NCBI GenBank assembly: GCA_035568175.1
Contig: DATMON010000004.1
Span: forward strand, 310,001-374,000
DNA from: AV40 sp035568175
GTDB taxonomy: Bacteria; Verrucomicrobiota; Verrucomicrobiia; Chthoniobacterales; UBA10450
DNA: 64,000 bases
Reading direction: 5' to 3'
The position numbers and the translations under genes are program-made. Below the pieces are notes generated by a model. The model was not told the origin of the DNA. It did no database searches and was given only the letters and a program-made list of their open reading frames with translations. Of the stretch, positions 9,801 through 16,356 are shown one piece after another (the stretch's first letter is position 1; every line of letters begins with the position of its first letter).

Positions 9801-10015
9801 GCGATTATCAAATCGCTTACATCGACGCGCTGCGCCGGGAATTGGGTGACGTCACCAAGGAATTCGACCAGTTGCTGACGAAAGATCTGCCGACCTTGAA
9901 TGATTCGCTCAAATCAAAAGGAAAGCCCGCGATTGCGCCCCCGCCGGCGAAGATCGCGATCAATGAAACGCAACTCGGTTCAGGAACTATAGATGTTCCG
10001 ACCATGCTTCACTAA
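6839..10015 (+). CDS. large secreted VPS10/sortilin-type beta-propeller protein (BNR/Asp-box repeats)
   Basis: From the ATG at 6839 the protein is 1058 residues with a clean signal peptide (MRAVRVLIGAICFAATNLPA, then Q). The body contains many Asp-box/BNR turns of the S-x-D-G-G-x-T-W type: KSDDGGTRY, KSTDGGETW, KTSDGGKTW, RSNDGGETW, VSDDGGATW, LTRDSGKTW, RTTDYGKTW and SIDGGKNW. They form a predicted sortilin-like beta-propeller. The C-terminal 250 residues are a separate, partly helical domain. Such proteins are common in Verrucomicrobiota, Acidobacteriota and Bacteroidota and may bind glycans or peptides; no enzymatic role is established. An in-frame ATG at 6698 exists, but the 47 codons between encode repeat sequence, so I prefer 6839. 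Confidence 0.85.
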   Translation: MRAVRVLIGAICFAATNLPAQEPAFSSATISGLGARNIGSAAMSGRISAIAGTKEPSGKITLFVGAASGGVWKSDDGGTRYRPVFDEQAVQSIGAISIDPNNAKNVWVGSGESWTRNSVSIGDGIYKSTDGGETWNHVGLEKSERIARIAVTPGKSDIVFAAVPGALWSDSADRGLYKTSDGGKTWKQVLQGANLSTGCSDVAIDPANANTMFACMWDFRRKGWECRSGGDGPDKPSASGLFRSNDGGETWSEVTPEANKGFPKKPYGRLAVAIAPSNPKRIYCLVESPDSALFVSDDGGATWDKRDKSNWMVWRPFYFARLVVDPKNPDRVFKPDGALILSEDGGKSFAVVGGFQGSHGDDHDVWIDPVNPQTVFAGDDGGMWYSYNGGSKWWKGENLPVSQFYHVSLDDEDPYRVYGGLQDNSSWVGDSQYPGGITNHRWENMYNGDGFWMFPDPADKDYIYAEYQGGEIGRVNRNTHEARNIKPRPNYNEKLRYNWNTPIALSPTETGTVYIGAQFLFRSRDHGQNWERISPDLTTNDPQKQKQEESGGVTVDNSSAEMHTTIYSISESPKDKNLIWVGTDDGNLQLTRDSGKTWNNVVANVPGLPKNSWVSWVQASNFDAATAYAAFDRHTFGDMAPYVFRTTDYGKTWTPLVSAQDAKGVRGYAHVIKEDLEKPDLLFLGTEFGLWVSIDGGKNWAQFKGNHFPAVAVRDLAIQPRENDLVLATHGRGIWIVDDIVPLRNLTNDLTSQEVAFVSARPVQQRIEGNGGWANGDAVFVGDNPPDAAVITYYQKTRHLFGKLKIEILDSTGRVVDEVPASKRPGLNRVTWTMLEKPPRVPPAAQIAFAGTRGPRLIPGDYTVRLTKAGKTYETKLTVGLDRRAKFTAEDRKAQYDAAMKVHALFNDESALMDRILFLRRDVAKAASAIPENDPLKKSIKGFDDKTDNVRKKIVATKEGGAITGEERLREHTDQLYGAILSFEGRPGDYQIAYIDALRRELGDVTKEFDQLLTKDLPTLNDSLKSKGKPAIAPPPAKIAINETQLGSGTIDVPTMLH

Positions 10016-10036
10016 CAATCAGCGTTGGGCCAGCAG

Positions 10037-10459
10037 CTATCGGTAAAAACCGTGATACACGTAACCACCGTCCTCGAGATGGATTGTCTCGACTTCCCAG
10101 ATCGCGGTGAAGGAATAATTCTGCCCCGGGGCTAAATTGATCGCTTTCTCAGTGAATTTGGTCTTGCCGTAGGGCGATGGCGTGTCGGTAACGGTGAGAA
10201 TATGCCGGCCCGGCCGGACCATCGCGCGGTAACCCTCACCGCGAGAGAGCGTCGTGATTGGAGTGCCATCGATGGAAATGCTCAGGCCGATTTGGTTGCC
10301 GAAGTCTGCCTCCCGAAAAATGGTCAATCCGCTGTTGCCCATCAATTCGCTCCGTGAGTAATCGTAACCACCACCAGCCGACACCACTGCCGCGACGGCG
10401 AGATTCGCTGCCGCGAAAAGAAGAATGATCAGCTTGTTGTTCGAGTTGTAGTTTTTCAT
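10037..10459 (-). CDS. secreted hypothetical protein with PEGA-like domain
   Basis: A 140-residue protein starting MKNYNSNNKLIILLFAAANL, a signal peptide cleaved near VSAGGGYD. The mature part resembles a short PEGA/carboxypeptidase-regulatory-like beta domain (ISIDGTPITTLSRGEGYRAM then VRPGRHILTVTDT). The start at 10459 is supported by a perfect AGGAGG eight bases upstream (complement of 10467-10472). It converges on the large beta-propeller gene, leaving only 21 bases. No specific function recognised. Confidence 0.75.
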   Translation of the reverse strand: MKNYNSNNKLIILLFAAANLAVAAVVSAGGGYDYSRSELMGNSGLTIFREADFGNQIGLSISIDGTPITTLSRGEGYRAMVRPGRHILTVTDTPSPYGKTKFTEKAINLAPGQNYSFTAIWEVETIHLEDGGYVYHGFYR

Positions 10460-10466
10460 AAGGGAA

Positions 10467-10472
10467 CCTCCT
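10467..10472 (-). promoter_or_regulatory. consensus ribosome-binding site AGGAGG
   Basis: On the minus strand AGGAGG precedes the ATG at 10459 with seven intervening bases. It is stronger than most start regions in this window and fixes the start, excluding the upstream in-frame ATG. Confidence 0.8.
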
Positions 10473-10483
10473 GTGCGTCGCAA

Positions 10484-10796
10484 TCATTCAACTGCGGCGT
10501 TGCCCAATAGTATCGGAAAGAATCGTCGAAACCAAGCGGTTTCATTTCATCTGTTCCTACCGATTCGGGGCGGTTTCATTCCCGAAAAGTTGCTTACGCT
10601 ACTGAAAATCGCGCCTGCGGCATTGGAGGTAATGGGGAAAAACGGATGGACGTCCAGTTGAAACGCCGCCCAAATTCTGCACTTTGACGGCAAGCTGATG
10701 GTTGAGAGATCGGCGAACAAGTTTGCCTTTAGTTGAGAGCGGGAAGACTTGCTTTTCTCTCAACTCTCAACCATCAACTATCAGCTTCTGATTTAC
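10484..10796. other. noncoding stretch with inverted repeats before tRNA-Ala
   Basis: No gene supported. Two inverted repeats are visible. AGTTGAGAG (10731-10739) pairs with CTCTCAACT (10757-10765). AAGCTGATGGTTGAGAG (10692-10708) is partly complementary to 10764-10787 (CTCTCAACCATCAACTATCA, then GCTT). The TCAACTATCAGCTT type of sequence looks like a dispersed repeat; a related GTCAGCTATCAGCTTTT occurs near 59102. Confidence 0.5.
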
Positions 10797-10869
10797 GGGG
10801 GTATAGCTCAGTTGGTAGAGCGTCTCGTTCGCAATGAGAAGGTCAGGGGTTCGAATCCCCTTACCTCCA
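10797..10869 (+). tRNA. tRNA-Ala(CGC)
   Basis: Full cloverleaf of 73 nt. The acceptor GGGGGTA pairs with TACCTCC, with one G-T. The D arm is GCTC/GAGC, the anticodon arm is TCTCG-TTCGCAA-TGAGA with anticodon CGC, and the T arm is AGGGG-TTCGAAT-CCCCT. The discriminator is A and the 3' CCA is not encoded. Its last 16 bases are duplicated at 11237-11252, downstream of a GIY-YIG reading frame. Confidence 0.95.
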
Positions 10870-10986
10870 GTCTTCGCTCACGGCGTAGCGACAAGCGTAG
10901 GGCTGTCGCGCCGGAGCTTTCGCGAAGGCGGACACTTTTAGCCTTGGCACAGAAATCGTGCGAGCTACGCCTGCGCCTGCCGAAAA
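10870..10986. repeat. spacer of the tRNA-linked element, repeat-like
   Basis: Lies between the tRNA and the GIY-YIG start. It contains CTTCGCTCACGGCGTAGCGA and CGGAGCTTTCGCGAAGGCGG, both with local inverted symmetry and resembling the dispersed repeat family of this window. No coding content recognised. Confidence 0.45.
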
Positions 10987-11238
10987 ATGGCAACGTTCAC
11001 CTACTTTTACGTGCTGCAAAGCGAACTCGATCCGAGCCGATTCTACACCAGTTGCTCTCAGGAGCTTCGTCGGCGTTTGATAAGGCACAATCGCGGTGAA
11101 GTGACGCACACGTCAAAGTGGAAGCCGTGGCGAATCAAAATCTATATCGCTTTTTCGAACAGAGACAGGGCCCGAACGCTGGAAAATTACCTGAAGCCCT
11201 CTTCCGGCCGTGCTTTGCTCAAAAACGCTTATAGATAA
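10987..11238 (+). CDS. small stand-alone GIY-YIG nuclease-domain protein
   Basis: An 83-residue protein consisting only of a GIY-YIG domain of the YhbQ/UvrC-N type. The first strand is FTYFYVLQS (GIY position). The second motif is FYTSCSQELRRRLIRHNRG, where YTS replaces the usual Y-x-G. HTSKWKPWRI and the catalytic Glu in ARTLENYLK (E66) with SSGRALLK close the domain. The catalytic Arg (about 29-30) and Glu are kept, but the altered YIG motif may affect activity. It sits directly behind tRNA-Ala and its stop codon runs into a copy of the tRNA 3' end, so it is probably the gene of a small mobile element. Confidence 0.75.
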   Translation: MATFTYFYVLQSELDPSRFYTSCSQELRRRLIRHNRGEVTHTSKWKPWRIKIYIAFSNRDRARTLENYLKPSSGRALLKNAYR

Positions 11239-11252
11239 TCCCTTTACCTCCA
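11237..11252 (+). mobile_element. duplicated tRNA-Ala 3' end (att-like direct repeat)
   Basis: AATCCCTTTACCTCCA here matches AATCCCCTTACCTCCA at 10854-10869 in 15 of 16 positions. The copy lies 383 bases downstream, immediately behind the GIY-YIG frame, and bounds a 383-base unit. This is the signature left by elements that insert into tRNA 3' ends and restore them. No integrase is present, so the mobilising activity is unknown. Confidence 0.65.
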
Positions 11253-11306
11253 CATTTAGCTTGGCAAATTTCGGCAACTGATTCTCCATTCCATCGGCCC
11301 GTACCT

Positions 11307-11738
11307 ATGAAATCAAAGAGTTACCGTATCGCCGCGGCTGGTGTTGCGGCCCTGGTCTTTTCGTTTTCGCTCGTGGTGCAGACAACGGCACAATCAACTT
11401 CGCCTGCGCCGTCCGCCGCGGCATCAGCACCGCCAGGCAAGCAGCCAACGCGACCAATTCCATTTCACGGAATGGTTTCGGCGGTCGATCAGAAAAACAA
11501 AACATTCACGATTACCGGCAAAGAAGCGACGCGCATTTTCAAAGTCACTGATAAAACAAGCGTCATGAAAGGCGCGGCCGCCGGGACGATGAAGGATATT
11601 GCCGACAATGAAGAGGTCAGCGGCGCTTATTGGAAAAACCCAGACGGCACGCTGGAGGCAAAATTTGTAAAGCTTGGGCCGATGGAAAAGAAGTCTGCGA
11701 GCCCGGCGCCGAAAGCGTCGACAACACCAAGGTCGTAA
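11307..11738 (+). CDS. secreted hypothetical protein with small beta domain
   Basis: A 143-residue protein with a signal peptide (residues 1-28, ending VVQTTAQS) and a Pro/Ala/Ser-rich linker. A small domain follows at about residues 48-125 (FHGMVSAVDQKNKTFTITGK, then RIFKVTDKTSVMKGAAAGTM). That pattern resembles the short OB-like DUF5666-type domains of secreted bacterial proteins. The C-terminal tail is again Pro/Ser-rich. Function unknown. It lies alone, ahead of a microsatellite and a broken acetyltransferase. Confidence 0.7.
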   Translation: MKSKSYRIAAAGVAALVFSFSLVVQTTAQSTSPAPSAAASAPPGKQPTRPIPFHGMVSAVDQKNKTFTITGKEATRIFKVTDKTSVMKGAAAGTMKDIADNEEVSGAYWKNPDGTLEAKFVKLGPMEKKSASPAPKASTTPRS

Positions 11739-11765
11739 ATCGACGGCAAGATTGGCCCGCCTTCG

Positions 11766-11801
11766 CTACGGCTACGGCTACGGCTACGGCTACGGCTACG
11801 G
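11766..11801. repeat. CTACGG hexanucleotide tandem repeat, six exact units
   Basis: Six perfect CTACGG units. The flanks CCCGCCTTCG (left) and CGCGGCCGGG (right) match the ends of the dispersed coding repeat seen at 43441, so the array looks like an expansion of the central CTACGG of that repeat. A tract of this kind can change length by slippage. Confidence 0.85.
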
Positions 11802-11806
11802 CGCGG

Positions 11807-11965
11807 CCGGGCGTCATCTCGTTAATTCATCCCGAGAACGTTGCTTCGCGGCGCGTTGTCGAGAAAATCGGGATGACGTTGGAAAAGGAAACTATTTTTC
11901 GAGGATTTCCGACGCGGGTGTTTTCTCCGTCTCTCGAGGGTTGGGCGAAAGAGCGTGCCGCTTGA
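11807..11965 (+). pseudogene. C-terminal fragment of a GNAT (RimJ-like) acetyltransferase
   Basis: Frame 2 encodes VISLIHPENVASRRVVEKIG followed by MTLEKETIFRGFPTRVFS. This is the conserved final part of RimJ/RimL-type N-acetyltransferases (acetyl-CoA-binding helix plus last strands). The N-terminal two thirds are missing. Upstream, the frame runs into the CTACGG tandem repeat and then the end of the preceding gene in another frame. The 3' end overlaps the end of parA on the other strand. I interpret it as a remnant cut off at the repeat. Confidence 0.65.
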
Positions 11966-12716
11966 TGAATTCACGCGCGAGCGAGCGATAAGCGCCGGCG
12001 CCGACGCCGCTCGAGTCGTACTCGAGAATCGATTTTCCAAAACTTGGTGCTTCGCTCAACCGAACCGTCCGCGGAATAACCGTATTGTAAACGCGCTTTC
12101 CAAAATGTTTTCGCACTTCGTCTACCACTTGCCCGCTGAGATTCGTCCGGCTGTCGAACATCGTCATAACGATTCCACCGATCTCGATCCGATCGTTTGC
12201 GCCAGAATCACGTACTTGCTCGACTACTCGCACGATTTTAACCAAACCTTCGAGCGCAAAATACTCGCACTGGATCGGAGTCAGGATCTCATCGGCTGCG
12301 GCCAGCGCGTTGGTCATGAGAATGCCTAACGAAGGCGGACAATCCAAAAGAACCAGATCGAAGGTTTCGTCCGAGTGAAAGGTCGACAACGTCCTGGCGA
12401 GACGTGTGAGATGCTCTGGCATTCGCGCAATTTCAACTTCGGCGCCGGCAAGATCGAGATCGGCCGGAATGATGAACAAATTATCGAGACGAGTCGGCAA
12501 TATTTTGTCGGCAATAGAAGCCCCGCCCAGAAGCGATTCATAAATACTCTCGCCTTCGACTTCCTGCATTCCGAGCGCGCTGGTCGCGTTCGCCTGAGGA
12601 TCGAGATCGATCAGGAGAATGCGGAGTTTTTTTTCCGCCAACGCCACACCAAGGTTCACCGCGGTCGTTGTCTTCCCCACTCCGCCTTTTTGGTTTGCGA
12701 TCGCGACAATCTTCAT
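11892..12716 (-). CDS. parA: ParA/Soj-family partition ATPase
   Basis: A 274-residue P-loop ATPase with the deviant Walker A NQKGGVGKTT (8-17), Walker A' LLIDLDPQAN and Walker B DLVLLDCPPSLG, all typical of chromosomal ParA/Soj. It would segregate chromosome origins together with ParB, but no parB or parS is visible nearby. The start at 12716 (MKIVAIANQKGG) overlaps the stop of the LanB-like gene by four bases, which implies translational coupling. The longer in-frame start at 12776 would lie inside that gene. The C-terminus overlaps the acetyltransferase fragment on the other strand. Confidence 0.9.
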   Translation of the reverse strand: MKIVAIANQKGGVGKTTTAVNLGVALAEKKLRILLIDLDPQANATSALGMQEVEGESIYESLLGGASIADKILPTRLDNLFIIPADLDLAGAEVEIARMPEHLTRLARTLSTFHSDETFDLVLLDCPPSLGILMTNALAAADEILTPIQCEYFALEGLVKIVRVVEQVRDSGANDRIEIGGIVMTMFDSRTNLSGQVVDEVRKHFGKRVYNTVIPRTVRLSEAPSFGKSILEYDSSGVGAGAYRSLAREFIKRHALSPNPRETEKTPASEILEK

Positions 12717-14770
12717 GAACGCGGGACAATTAATGTGCGCAGCTCGAAACTGTGGCGACCATCCGATTCTTTCCAAAGCAAATGTTCGGGGTCGGGCAGC
12801 ATCTCCGTCACTTCGATCTCGCCCGCTTTGACGAGCCAGCGGTGGAAGATTTCCAAAAACAAATAGCTCTCAAGATCGATGAAAACCGGTTTGGTGTCTT
12901 TATCGCGACCTTCGGCTCCGCTTCGACGCAAAGCTTGTTCGGTCGGACGAATATAAATAAAGCGCGGCAAATTTTTCTCGGCCCGCAATTTTTCAACTGC
13001 GAGAACCAACTGACTCGAAACGCCAGTGTATTTGCCGGGAGTCAGATCGTCGGCTTTCACAGTCCAGCTGCGACGTTGCGCAACTACTTTGCCGCAACAC
13101 AAACGCGGTGTGTGCGGCGAGATTCCAAATTGGAACGGATGAAAACCGAGCGGAATGACCCACGCTCGCGCGAACGACCCGAGATGTTCGCGATTGTCGA
13201 CCTTACGCACGCCAACGTCGCCCGTGGTTTCATCGACATAAACTTCCGCGTCTGCGGGCGAAATTTTTTTCCACTTGGAGTTGGCTCGTTGCGGCGCGAC
13301 GAAATTCGAAAGCTGGGGAATTGCGTCGAATAAACGAACGGTCGTGTGCGCGGTGAAATCGGCGGCGAAAAAACCGAAATGAAAATTCGGACAACCGAAC
13401 GTCGTGCTCGCCAAAGCGCGACCAACCGCTTCTTTGTCCGGACAACTCCAGTACATGCAATGATGAAGAAGCGCGACTGGCGGATGAAGCTCGGCCAAAA
13501 TCCATTGATAATCGCCGCGCGCGATCGCGTCAGTTGATGTGGCAGCGAGTTGGAGATCGGCTGACGGATACGTGTAGTCGTCGAATTTTGGATAATCGAA
13601 ATTGTCGCGCACAACATGGCAATCCTCGGGCGTAAGTTCGTATTCGCTAAGATCAACATGCGGCTGCAATCGTTGCCGAAACGCGGCTTTCACTTCCTGA
13701 AATGCCATCACTGAGAGCGCGACCAGCCCCGGTCCGGTCAAAGAAAGTTTCGCGGTTTCGCATGCCTGCATAAATGCCGGCAGAGGCATCACTCCGCTTT
13801 TCGCGCCGGCTTTTTCCATGATGCCGCGCAGACCGGCGGCCACACGCGAAGCAATGAACGCATAGCTGTCACGCCACAGATCGATCCACGGTTCGGCCTG
13901 AACGGCGACTTCGTCGATCAAACGCGCGTTAATTTCAAAGTGACATTCGCGAAAACACTCTTCGCCGATCGGATTCGTGGCTGCGTAAAGAAATCGATCG
14001 GCCTGTTTTGGTCCGACGCCAATCGATTGAAGTGACGTCTGGGCGTTGTCTGAGAGCGATTGTCGATCCTGTATCCGAGTCGTCGCGGCAAATTTCAATG
14101 GAAGAGCGACTAGCGCATCCAGGAACGACAGCCAGTTATCGCGAGCCGCGCTTGGAAGCCAATTTTCAACGTCATCGCGTAAGATTTCCACGGCGTGTGG
14201 TTCGAGCGCCGGCACGGCCAATTTTGTATTTGAGTTCTCTGGATCAGAGTTAATTGCGGCGGCGATTGCGTGGGCGGTCCAGCGTTCGAGAAATGCGTCG
14301 CGTTTGGCAATGCCGGGTACCGGAGCCAGAGTCACTCCGGAAACATTGCTAATCTTCCCCCAGCCAGACGGGCCAAACTCACTGAAGGTGTCATTCTTGG
14401 CGGCGACGCGTTGAAGATAAAGAAGCAGATGCCGCTCCCGATCACCAGATCGAGAATTGCGGTGAATCAGATTTTCGGAACGAGAAGCGTCGAGTAAATG
14501 GGCAAGCAATTCACGCACACCACTCCCCGTAAAGACTAAGTACGGCGCTAAAGCTGTTCGAGCGGCTTGCCAAAGGTTTGCGCGCGCTGACGCGATCTCC
14601 GTCTCCAAGGACTGCGCAGCTTTGGTTTTGTCTTCGTCGCTCAGCGCGGTTTCGCTGCGTAATAGCTCGCGTGCGAGTCTGCTCGTTTCGGGCGTGGCCA
14701 ATTGCTCGAGGCAGTCAAAAGGCGCGCCGGCCAATCGGATCAGAAAGATTGGCGCAACGCGATAAGGCAC
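12713..14770 (-). CDS. LanB-like lantibiotic dehydratase domain protein
   Basis: A 685-residue protein with a GTG start. Residues 121-138 (RVAAKNDTFSEFGPSGWG) match the conserved start of the LanB glutamylation domain. Later conserved pieces are SPHTPRLCCGKVVAQRRSW and LPRFIYIRPTEQ followed by KPVFIDLESYLFLEIF. LanB proteins use glutamyl-tRNA to dehydrate Ser/Thr in ribosomal peptides. No elimination/SpaB-C domain, LanC cyclase, protease, transporter or obvious precursor peptide is adjacent. It may act on a distant peptide, or be a split or diverged enzyme. Its stop overlaps the parA start. Family call moderately sure; function open. Confidence 0.7.
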   Translation of the reverse strand: MPYRVAPIFLIRLAGAPFDCLEQLATPETSRLARELLRSETALSDEDKTKAAQSLETEIASARANLWQAARTALAPYLVFTGSGVRELLAHLLDASRSENLIHRNSRSGDRERHLLLYLQRVAAKNDTFSEFGPSGWGKISNVSGVTLAPVPGIAKRDAFLERWTAHAIAAAINSDPENSNTKLAVPALEPHAVEILRDDVENWLPSAARDNWLSFLDALVALPLKFAATTRIQDRQSLSDNAQTSLQSIGVGPKQADRFLYAATNPIGEECFRECHFEINARLIDEVAVQAEPWIDLWRDSYAFIASRVAAGLRGIMEKAGAKSGVMPLPAFMQACETAKLSLTGPGLVALSVMAFQEVKAAFRQRLQPHVDLSEYELTPEDCHVVRDNFDYPKFDDYTYPSADLQLAATSTDAIARGDYQWILAELHPPVALLHHCMYWSCPDKEAVGRALASTTFGCPNFHFGFFAADFTAHTTVRLFDAIPQLSNFVAPQRANSKWKKISPADAEVYVDETTGDVGVRKVDNREHLGSFARAWVIPLGFHPFQFGISPHTPRLCCGKVVAQRRSWTVKADDLTPGKYTGVSSQLVLAVEKLRAEKNLPRFIYIRPTEQALRRSGAEGRDKDTKPVFIDLESYLFLEIFHRWLVKAGEIEVTEMLPDPEHLLWKESDGRHSFELRTLIVPRS

Positions 14771-14868
14771 GCATTCAGCAAAACCAAAGCCGAGGGAACT
14801 GACAAGTGAAACCGCGCGTAAGAAAACACTCGAGCGAAGAATCCAGCGATCTTCGAGCGCGCCTGGTA

Positions 14869-16011
14869 TTAACTAGTGGAGAGCGGGAGACGAATCGTAA
14901 AAACGGTCCCGGTGCCGGGTGTGCTCTCGACTTTAATCGAGCCGTTGTGGTCCTCGACGACCTTTTTGGTGATGTAAAGTCCAAGGCCAGTGCCGCTCTT
15001 GGCCTGCTTGGTTGTGAAATAAGGATCGAAAACCTTATTCAACTGCCCGGCCGGGATCCCAGGTCCGTTGTCTTCGACGCGAAGATCGACATAAAAATCT
15101 TTTTGAGCGCAAGCGACCATGACAATACCGCTTTTGTCAGGACACGCTTGAACGGCGTTAATGATTACATTTTGAATGGCGCGATTCAGTTGCAAGGCAT
15201 CTCCCAAAAGGACGCATGGGTCTTCACAAATCGTCACTCGAAACGCTACTCCCTTTTGATCGGCGACGGACGAAAGGCCCTTGAGGATTTCTCGCAGTGT
15301 TCCCGAAACCGAAACTGCCTTGGGCGGCGAAGCTTCGACATTGCCGTAGCCTTGCCACATCGTGAGCAATTCCCGACAGGTGCGCACATGTTGCTCGATG
15401 ATTTTTAATTCCTTGACCGAGCTGGCGCTCTCGTCTTCCTCAGATTTTTCAAGACGCCGCGCGAGCAGTTGGACGTAACCCCAAACAATCGTGAGCGGGT
15501 TGCCGAGATCGTGGACAAATTCGGCGGACGCCTGCCCGAGTGCGGCCAATCGCTCTTTTTGCGCCAGTTGTTGAAGCAAACGATTGTTTAATTCTTTAAT
15601 TTCGCCGGCCGCAGTCTCGCTCGTCCGATGCGCGCGGGTGCGTTCGACATTGCGATCGATGACCTGCTGCATTTCATGAGCATCAAATGGTTTACTGATA
15701 TAATCGTTCGCACCGAGACGCAGAGCTTCCTTCGCCGTTTCGAGCGCACCAAAACCAGTGAGCATAATCACGGAGAGATTCGGATCGATCTCACGGATTT
15801 GACGCAGACCTTCGATCCCGCTCATTCCGGGCATCCGAATATCCATCACGATGGTGTCGGGCTGTTTCTCTTTGAGGAGTTTGAGTCCGGCTTCGACGCA
15901 ATCGGCGGTGTGGACCTGATAATTTGGTTTCAGAAGCATGCGCAAGCTTTCGCGCGGCCCCATTTCGTCATCAATAACAAGGATTTGGGGGAGTTCGATC
16001 GCGGCGGTCAT
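14869..16011 (-). CDS. response regulator-histidine kinase fusion
   Basis: A 380-residue cytoplasmic protein. It has an N-terminal receiver (LVIDDEMGPRESL; phospho-acceptor Asp in TIVMDIRMPGMSG; KPFD switch Lys) and a short coiled-coil linker. Next come an HisKA-type helix pair with the H-box AEFVHDLGNPLTIVWGYVQL and a HATPase_c domain (NVIINAVQACPD, VEDNGPGIP, FDPYFTTKQAKSGTGLGLYI). It has no membrane segment. The order receiver-then-kinase suggests it relays a signal from another kinase. I use the ATG at 16011 because upstream residues lack domain character. Confidence 0.9.
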   Translation of the reverse strand: MTAAIELPQILVIDDEMGPRESLRMLLKPNYQVHTADCVEAGLKLLKEKQPDTIVMDIRMPGMSGIEGLRQIREIDPNLSVIMLTGFGALETAKEALRLGANDYISKPFDAHEMQQVIDRNVERTRAHRTSETAAGEIKELNNRLLQQLAQKERLAALGQASAEFVHDLGNPLTIVWGYVQLLARRLEKSEEDESASSVKELKIIEQHVRTCRELLTMWQGYGNVEASPPKAVSVSGTLREILKGLSSVADQKGVAFRVTICEDPCVLLGDALQLNRAIQNVIINAVQACPDKSGIVMVACAQKDFYVDLRVEDNGPGIPAGQLNKVFDPYFTTKQAKSGTGLGLYITKKVVEDHNGSIKVESTPGTGTVFTIRLPLSTS

Positions 16012-16356
16012 AGTGCGGCAGCGGCAATAGAAGCTAGGGGCATGCCGTAGAGAGGGCGAAGAAGCAAAAAAAACCGGCGCAAATTCATCTGGCTCAGCCG
16101 GGCGAACGTTGAAGCAGAAAACGGTGGCACGCAAGGTGCAACTTGTGAATAACTTCCCGACTTTCGTGAATAAGTGATCTGGTTGGGGCGCAAAAAATAT
16201 AATGACTGGAGCTAATGTAGCGTTTAGAATGCGCGGTGATTCGTTCGTGCCCGAAAAGATCGACAATCAGTTAACCGCCAGCCCCCCAGAGTTCGCGGTG
16301 GCGATACGTCGGGCTGTCTTCACGAGCCGTTGGTGCGCGCAGGGTCGTCAAAAACA

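Noticed and set aside
10749..11099. Plus-strand frame of 116 codons running across tRNA-Ala
   Set aside because: It overlaps the complete tRNA gene and the GIY-YIG gene in another frame and shows no protein features.
12713..14770. Complete lantibiotic biosynthetic cluster
   Set aside because: Only the dehydratase-like gene is present; no cyclase, protease, transporter or precursor peptide could be found around it.
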